From NCBI RefSeq assembly GCF_004015185.1, contig NZ_CP025746.1, positions 2,063,776 to 2,127,775 of the forward strand: a stretch of DNA of 64,000 bases, read 5' to 3'. A program made the translations under genes and the position numbers. The notes under the pieces were generated by a model. It made no database searches. It was not told the DNA's origin and worked only from the letters and a program-made list of their open reading frames with translations. This document shows positions 59,997-64,000 of this stretch, in pieces. Positions within the stretch are counted from its first letter, which is position 1. Each line of letters begins with the position of its first letter. Origin of the DNA: Clostridium manihotivorum (GTDB lineage Bacteria; Bacillota; Clostridia; Clostridiales; Clostridiaceae).

Positions 59997-61727
59997 ATGA
60001 AAAATGTAATTTTAAATGGTAATAGCATTCAAGTCAATGAAGATATGACAATTCTAAGACTTGCTAGAGATAACGGTATAGACATATCAACTCTTTGCTT
60101 TTTAAAGGATTGTAACGATGTTGGTAATTGTGGAGTATGTGCTGTTGAAATAGAAGGAAGGGACGAGCTTGCAACTTCTTGTAATACATATGTTGAAGAT
60201 GGAATGGTAATCACAACAGACTCCGAGAAAGTTCAGAATCATATCAAGGAAAGAGTTTCAACTATGCTTGATAGACATGAATTTAAGTGTGGACCTTGTA
60301 AAAGAAGAGAAAACTGCGAATTCTTAAAGTTAGTTATAAAAACTAAAGCTAAGGCTTCAAAACCATTTGTAGTTGCAGACAAATCAGAATACGTTGATGA
60401 CAGAAGTGCTTCACTAGTTATTGACAGAACAAAATGTGTACTATGTGGTAGATGTGTTGCTAAGTGTGAAAAGAAGACAGGAACAAGCTCAATAAAGTTT
60501 GTTGAAAAAGATGGACAAAAGGTTATCGGTAATGAAAGCGGAAAATGCTTTGACGATACAAACTGTTTATTATGTGGACAATGTATCATAGCTTGCCCAG
60601 TAGATGCTTTGTCAGAAAAACTTCATATTGATAGAGTAAAAGAAGCTTTAAATGATCCAGAAAAACACGTTATAGTTGCTATGGCTCCATCTGTAAGAGC
60701 ATCTTTAGGTGAATTATTCAACATGGGATTCGGTGTGGATGTAACTGGAAAAGCTTATACAGCTTTAAGAAACTTAGGCTTTGATAAGATATTTGATATT
60801 AACTTTGGAGCTGACATGACTATAATGGAAGAAGCTACAGAATTAATTCAAAGAATAGAAGCTAATGGTCCATTCCCAATGTTTACTTCTTGTTGTCCAG
60901 GTTGGGTTAGACAAGCAGAGAACTATTATCCAGAAATGCTTGGAAATCTTTCATCAGCTAAGTCACCACAACAAATATTCGGTACAGCAACTAAGACTTA
61001 CTACCCAGAACTAACTGGTTTAGATCCTAAAAACATATTCACTGTAACTGTTATGCCTTGTACTTCAAAGAAGGCTGAAGCTGATAGACCAGAAATGGAA
61101 ATCAACGGACTTAGACAAATCGATGCTGTTTTAACTGTAAGAGAAATAGCTAAGATGATAAAAGAAGCTAAGATGAACTTCGCAGCTCTTGAAGATGGTA
61201 TAGCTGATCCTGCAATGGGAGAATACACTGGTGCTGGTACTATATTTGGAGCAACCGGTGGAGTTATGGAAGCAGCATTAAGAACTGCTAAAGAATTTGT
61301 TGAGAAGAAAGAACTAGAAAATGTAGATTATGAAGTAGTAAGAGGCTTAAAGGGAATAAAAGAAGCTACAGTTGAGATTGGCGGAAACAACTACAATGTT
61401 GCTGTTATCAATGGAGCTGCTAACCTATTCGACTTCATGAATTCAAACAAGATGAAGGAAAAAGAATATCACTTTATCGAAGTTATGGCTTGTGAAGGTG
61501 GTTGCGTAAATGGTGGAGGGCAACCTCACGTTAATGCTGCTACTTTAGAAAAGGTTGATATAAAGGCAGTAAGAGCGTCTGTACTTTACAATCAAGATAA
61601 AGATATGAAGAAGAGAAAGTCTCATGAAAATGCTGCATTATTAAAAATGTATGAAACTTACATGGGAACACCAGGTGAAGGAAGAGCTCATAAGTTACTT
61701 CATCACAAATATACACCTAAAAAATAG
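59997..61727 (+). CDS. hydA: [FeFe] hydrogenase, monomeric CpI type
   Basis: 576 residues, matching Clostridium pasteurianum CpI nearly residue for residue in its ligands as I know them. [2Fe-2S] plant-type domain with Cys34, 45, 48, 62; a His94/Cys98/Cys101/Cys107 cluster; two [4Fe-4S] sets at 147-157 and 190-200; and the H cluster in TSCCPGW (Cys299-300), MPCTSKKAEADRPE (Cys355) and MACEGGCVNGGGQP (Cys499, 503). It makes H2 from reduced ferredoxin in the cytoplasm. The start ATG follows GAGGTGG. Codon use is more biased than in its neighbours (frequent AAG, GGA, CTT), as expected for an abundant protein. Monocistronic. Confidence 0.97.
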   Translation: MKNVILNGNSIQVNEDMTILRLARDNGIDISTLCFLKDCNDVGNCGVCAVEIEGRDELATSCNTYVEDGMVITTDSEKVQNHIKERVSTMLDRHEFKCGPCKRRENCEFLKLVIKTKAKASKPFVVADKSEYVDDRSASLVIDRTKCVLCGRCVAKCEKKTGTSSIKFVEKDGQKVIGNESGKCFDDTNCLLCGQCIIACPVDALSEKLHIDRVKEALNDPEKHVIVAMAPSVRASLGELFNMGFGVDVTGKAYTALRNLGFDKIFDINFGADMTIMEEATELIQRIEANGPFPMFTSCCPGWVRQAENYYPEMLGNLSSAKSPQQIFGTATKTYYPELTGLDPKNIFTVTVMPCTSKKAEADRPEMEINGLRQIDAVLTVREIAKMIKEAKMNFAALEDGIADPAMGEYTGAGTIFGATGGVMEAALRTAKEFVEKKELENVDYEVVRGLKGIKEATVEIGGNNYNVAVINGAANLFDFMNSNKMKEKEYHFIEVMACEGGCVNGGGQPHVNAATLEKVDIKAVRASVLYNQDKDMKKRKSHENAALLKMYETYMGTPGEGRAHKLLHHKYTPKK

Positions 61728-61733
61728 TACTTT

Positions 61734-61765
61734 AAAGGAGTTTGAGATTTCTCAAACTCCTTTTT
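61734..61765 (+). terminator. Terminator of the hydrogenase gene
   Basis: AAAGGAGTTTGAG / CTCAAACTCCTTT perfect stem with a four-base loop and T tail, seven bases after the stop. Confidence 0.9.
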
Positions 61766-61872
61766 ACTATACAAGAAATTATAATATTCTTTACTATATA
61801 GATATAGAAAACTATATTGCTTAATAACAGCTAAGCTTATTATATAAAAATAGTTTATGGAATAAGCTGAAC

Positions 61873-62898
61873 TTAGATTTCTTTGTCTAAGATATCTTGA
61901 GGTAATGAAGATAGGGCTTCTCTAAGAAGTTGGCTTTTACTTCCTCTAGAAGGTGTAGAAATTAATCTCTTCCACTGAGAACTTCCAGGCATATTTTGGA
62001 ACAATCCTAGTGTATGAGATAAGGCTAAATGTGCATTTTCTCCACTTCTTTCTAAGTTTTCTATGTATGGTATAAAATCTTCTATAATACTTCTTCTAGT
62101 CAATGATACGGGATGCTTGTAATCATATAGTGAATCAAATTTAGCCATGAAGACTGGATTTGAGTAAGCTTCTCTTCCTATCATAACGCTGTCAACATGA
62201 TTTAGATGTTCTTTAATTTGGTCTAAGTCTTTTATACCTCCATTTATTTCTATGTTAGCTTTAGGAGTATCTTCTTTTAATTTATACACTAATTCATAAT
62301 CCAAAGGAGGAATTTCTCTATTCTCCTTAGGACTTAATCCTTCCAAGATAGCAATTCTAGCATGTATTATATTTCGAACTGGATTTGCCTTATTTATTAT
62401 ATTTATAAACTCTACAAGCTGATCATAATCTTTAAATTCACCATAAGGCATAAAGGGAGAGGTTACTTTAGAACTACTTATACCTATTCTATGTTTAACA
62501 GTAATAGGTTTATTAGTAGCACTTTTCATTGCCGAAAGCATTTCAAAAATTAAGTCAGGATAAGCCATTAGGCATGCCCCCATCATGTTTCCTGAAACCC
62601 TGTCAGATGGACAACCAGCATTTAAGTTTATTTCATCATAGTCCCAATCCTCAGCAAGTTTTACAGCTTGATAAAGCTCTTCAGGATTTGATGCAGCAAT
62701 TTGTAGAGCCAAAGGATTTTCTATAGAATCAAAATCCAAAAGTCGTTTTCTGTCACCATTTATTATAGCTTGAGCTGTTATCATTTCAGTATATAGTAAG
62801 GTTTTTTTTGTAAGTAATCTGGCAAAAAATCTAAAATGCTTATCAGTCTTATCCACCATTGGCGCAATACTGATCTTATGTTCAAAGGTATTTGGCAT
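61873..62898 (-). CDS. dus: tRNA-dihydrouridine synthase, DusA type
   Basis: 341 residues. ISIAPMVDKTDKHFRFF at the start (DusA has APMxDxTDxH), YTEMITAQAI near residue 37, ALQIAASNPEELYQA near 65, LNAGCPSDRV with the catalytic Cys near 95, VKHRIGI near 138, and MIGREAYSNPVFM near 240. Flavin-dependent reduction of uridines in the tRNA D-loop. AAGGAGA precedes the ATG. Monocistronic. Confidence 0.93.
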   Translation of the reverse strand: MPNTFEHKISIAPMVDKTDKHFRFFARLLTKKTLLYTEMITAQAIINGDRKRLLDFDSIENPLALQIAASNPEELYQAVKLAEDWDYDEINLNAGCPSDRVSGNMMGACLMAYPDLIFEMLSAMKSATNKPITVKHRIGISSSKVTSPFMPYGEFKDYDQLVEFINIINKANPVRNIIHARIAILEGLSPKENREIPPLDYELVYKLKEDTPKANIEINGGIKDLDQIKEHLNHVDSVMIGREAYSNPVFMAKFDSLYDYKHPVSLTRRSIIEDFIPYIENLERSGENAHLALSHTLGLFQNMPGSSQWKRLISTPSRGSKSQLLREALSSLPQDILDKEI

Positions 62899-62944
62899 TT
62901 GTAAGATCTCCTTAGTATTTTATTCTTTGGTCTATAGAAATACT

Positions 62945-63020
62945 GTTCCATATTGAAATCTATAAAAATGAAGCTTAGCAAATTGTCTTAAGCTTTATTT
63001 TGAGTATGGATTTTAGGTGT
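62945..63020. repeat. Degenerate family B-like inverted repeat
   Basis: AAAAATGAAGCTTA..TAAGCTTTATTTTGAG resembles the interior of the elements at 36356 and 39073; outer ends are not conserved. It can act as terminator of the photolyase gene. Confidence 0.35.
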
Positions 63021-63127
63021 AGATCTTTAGATCAAAGGAATTTTTAATTTAGTAATATAACTATAGTTATATTCAATTAATAATCATTATATATTAGGAA
63101 TGAAATATAGACAATATAAGTAGAGTA

Positions 63128-64000
63128 TTAATATTCAAGGTTATCTATATTAGACACATATCTATCAATATCAAATTTTCTTTTTAAACCAGCTGCATTC
63201 ATATACCTAATCTTGCCGAATATTTCTCTTTCTTTCCAGGGTCTATCATGTTTTCCAAAGCACCATGCAATCCCTGTGTATCCATTGGGGTCGCGACCAT
63301 CTAAGCTGTATTTATCATTTAAGTAAATCATTATGCTGTAAGCTTTTTCTATATATTTAGTCCATTCTATAATCTTTTTTCCCCAATACATTCTCATATA
63401 ACCGTGCATCTTTCCTTTTATAACAAGTTCTTTTTGGGCAGCGTTCCAATAGGGATCATGAGTTTCAAAACTCTCTAGTTCTTCTAGGGAATAAATTATA
63501 GGTCTAGTATCTTCCTTATGTTGCTCAAGTGAAAGTTTGGCCCAGTTAGGTATTCCTTCATAGCAATCATAGTATTCGTTATAGTAGGAATAATTCATGC
63601 TTAACTCCCTACGAATGACTAGTTCCTCAATAAAAGAGCTTTTAGCTTCATTAAAGCCTTGAACTGTGTCGATTTTAAGTAATATGTAAAGTGGCGAAAT
63701 ATTACCAAAGTGGAGATAAGGACTCATATTTGAAAGATAATCCTCAGATGGATCATTCCGTTTATCGTTGAAATGTATCAGTTTATTATGAATAAAATCC
63801 TCAAGCATAGCTTTTGCAGAGCTTGGTCCACCTTTATAGAAACCATAATCTTTAACATTTTTATCTATAGGCAAGCTATTCAAAAGACTAGGTATATCAT
63901 CTAAATCTACTTCTGAAAATTTATCGCTTATTTTAACATTAAAACCTAGTGAACATATTTTAATCCTATTATGAGGAAACTCAAATCTAAATGCATCTAG
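63128..64000 (-). CDS. phr: Class II deoxyribodipyrimidine photolyase, N-terminal part outside the window
   Basis: The frame is open from the right edge (position 64000) to the stop at 63128, giving the last ~290 residues of a protein whose start is beyond the window; an internal TTG near 63883 is not the real start. The C-terminal signature of class II photolyases is clear: YLSNMSPYLHFGNISP, HDPYWNAAQKE, KMHGYMRMYWGKKIIEW, LDGRDPNGYTGIAWCFGKHD and GKIRYMNAAGLKRKFD (FAD-binding and substrate-contacting segments). It repairs cyclobutane pyrimidine dimers with light. Confidence 0.95.
   Translation of the reverse strand, partial: LDAFRFEFPHNRIKICSLGFNVKISDKFSEVDLDDIPSLLNSLPIDKNVKDYGFYKGGPSSAKAMLEDFIHNKLIHFNDKRNDPSEDYLSNMSPYLHFGNISPLYILLKIDTVQGFNEAKSSFIEELVIRRELSMNYSYYNEYYDCYEGIPNWAKLSLEQHKEDTRPIIYSLEELESFETHDPYWNAAQKELVIKGKMHGYMRMYWGKKIIEWTKYIEKAYSIMIYLNDKYSLDGRDPNGYTGIAWCFGKHDRPWKEREIFGKIRYMNAAGLKRKFDIDRYVSNIDNLEY

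Overview
The window is low-GC DNA packed with genes on both strands. Nearly every gene has a strong AGGAGG-type ribosome binding site, TTG and GTG starts are common, and there are spore-surface proteins, a Spo0E-like protein, a CpI-type [FeFe] hydrogenase and Gram-positive lipoprotein signals. Together these point to a motile, spore-forming anaerobe of Clostridium or a close relative. I saw no rRNA, tRNA, CRISPR array or prophage. Both ends cut genes: mevalonate kinase on the left and a class II photolyase on the right.

Layout. 1-4.8 kb: lower mevalonate pathway (mevalonate kinase, diphosphomevalonate decarboxylase, phosphomevalonate kinase), with a two-helix membrane protein and a TctA-like permease inserted in the run. 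5.2-8.2 kb: a chemoreceptor followed by a lipoprotein sugar-binding-type protein with no transporter genes. 8.2-16 kb: a HIT protein, then mostly spore-surface-type genes on the minus strand (BclB-like domain protein, YmaF-family protein, a Met/Gly/Pro repeat protein, an unknown 131-residue protein), a Spo0E-like protein, alanine dehydrogenase and a 3D-domain cell-wall protein. 16-18.4 kb: a LysR regulator and an IS630-type element lying between two 104-bp MITE-like elements. 18.5-25 kb: a PAS histidine kinase and a complete branched-chain amino acid ABC transporter (livJHMGF). 25-34.3 kb: tandem intergenic repeats, UV endonuclease, a WYL-type regulator, EamA transporter, amidase, iron alcohol dehydrogenase, DEAD-box helicase, and an ACT/UPF0210 gene pair behind a glycine riboswitch. 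34.3-42.9 kb: two cobalamin genes, nitroreductase, CarD regulator, a stand-alone IF-3 gene with an apparent AUU start, three CheX-type genes, a second EamA transporter, and a folate ECF substrate-binding gene behind a THF riboswitch. 43-49.5 kb: YdcF, MarR plus MFS efflux, APC permease, VanY-type carboxypeptidase and a stand-alone, cysteine-free S4. 49.8-64 kb: TerB-like protein, RNase Z, oxidoreductase, two acyltransferase-fold proteins, DUF4003 protein, VIT/VWA protein, DegV, [FeFe] hydrogenase, tRNA-dihydrouridine synthase and photolyase.

The main unexplained structure is intergenic. (1) A 104-bp palindromic MITE-like family has four full copies, two flanking the IS630 element, plus two identical 21-bp ends at gene 3' ends. 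(2) A hairpin repeat family has a core like AGATTTTnnTCATAT..CATTCGGAAA and usually sits beside a terminator. (3) A second, about 94-bp, inverted-repeat family has ends AGACATACT. Functional calls rest on motif and family recognition only; no database search was run.
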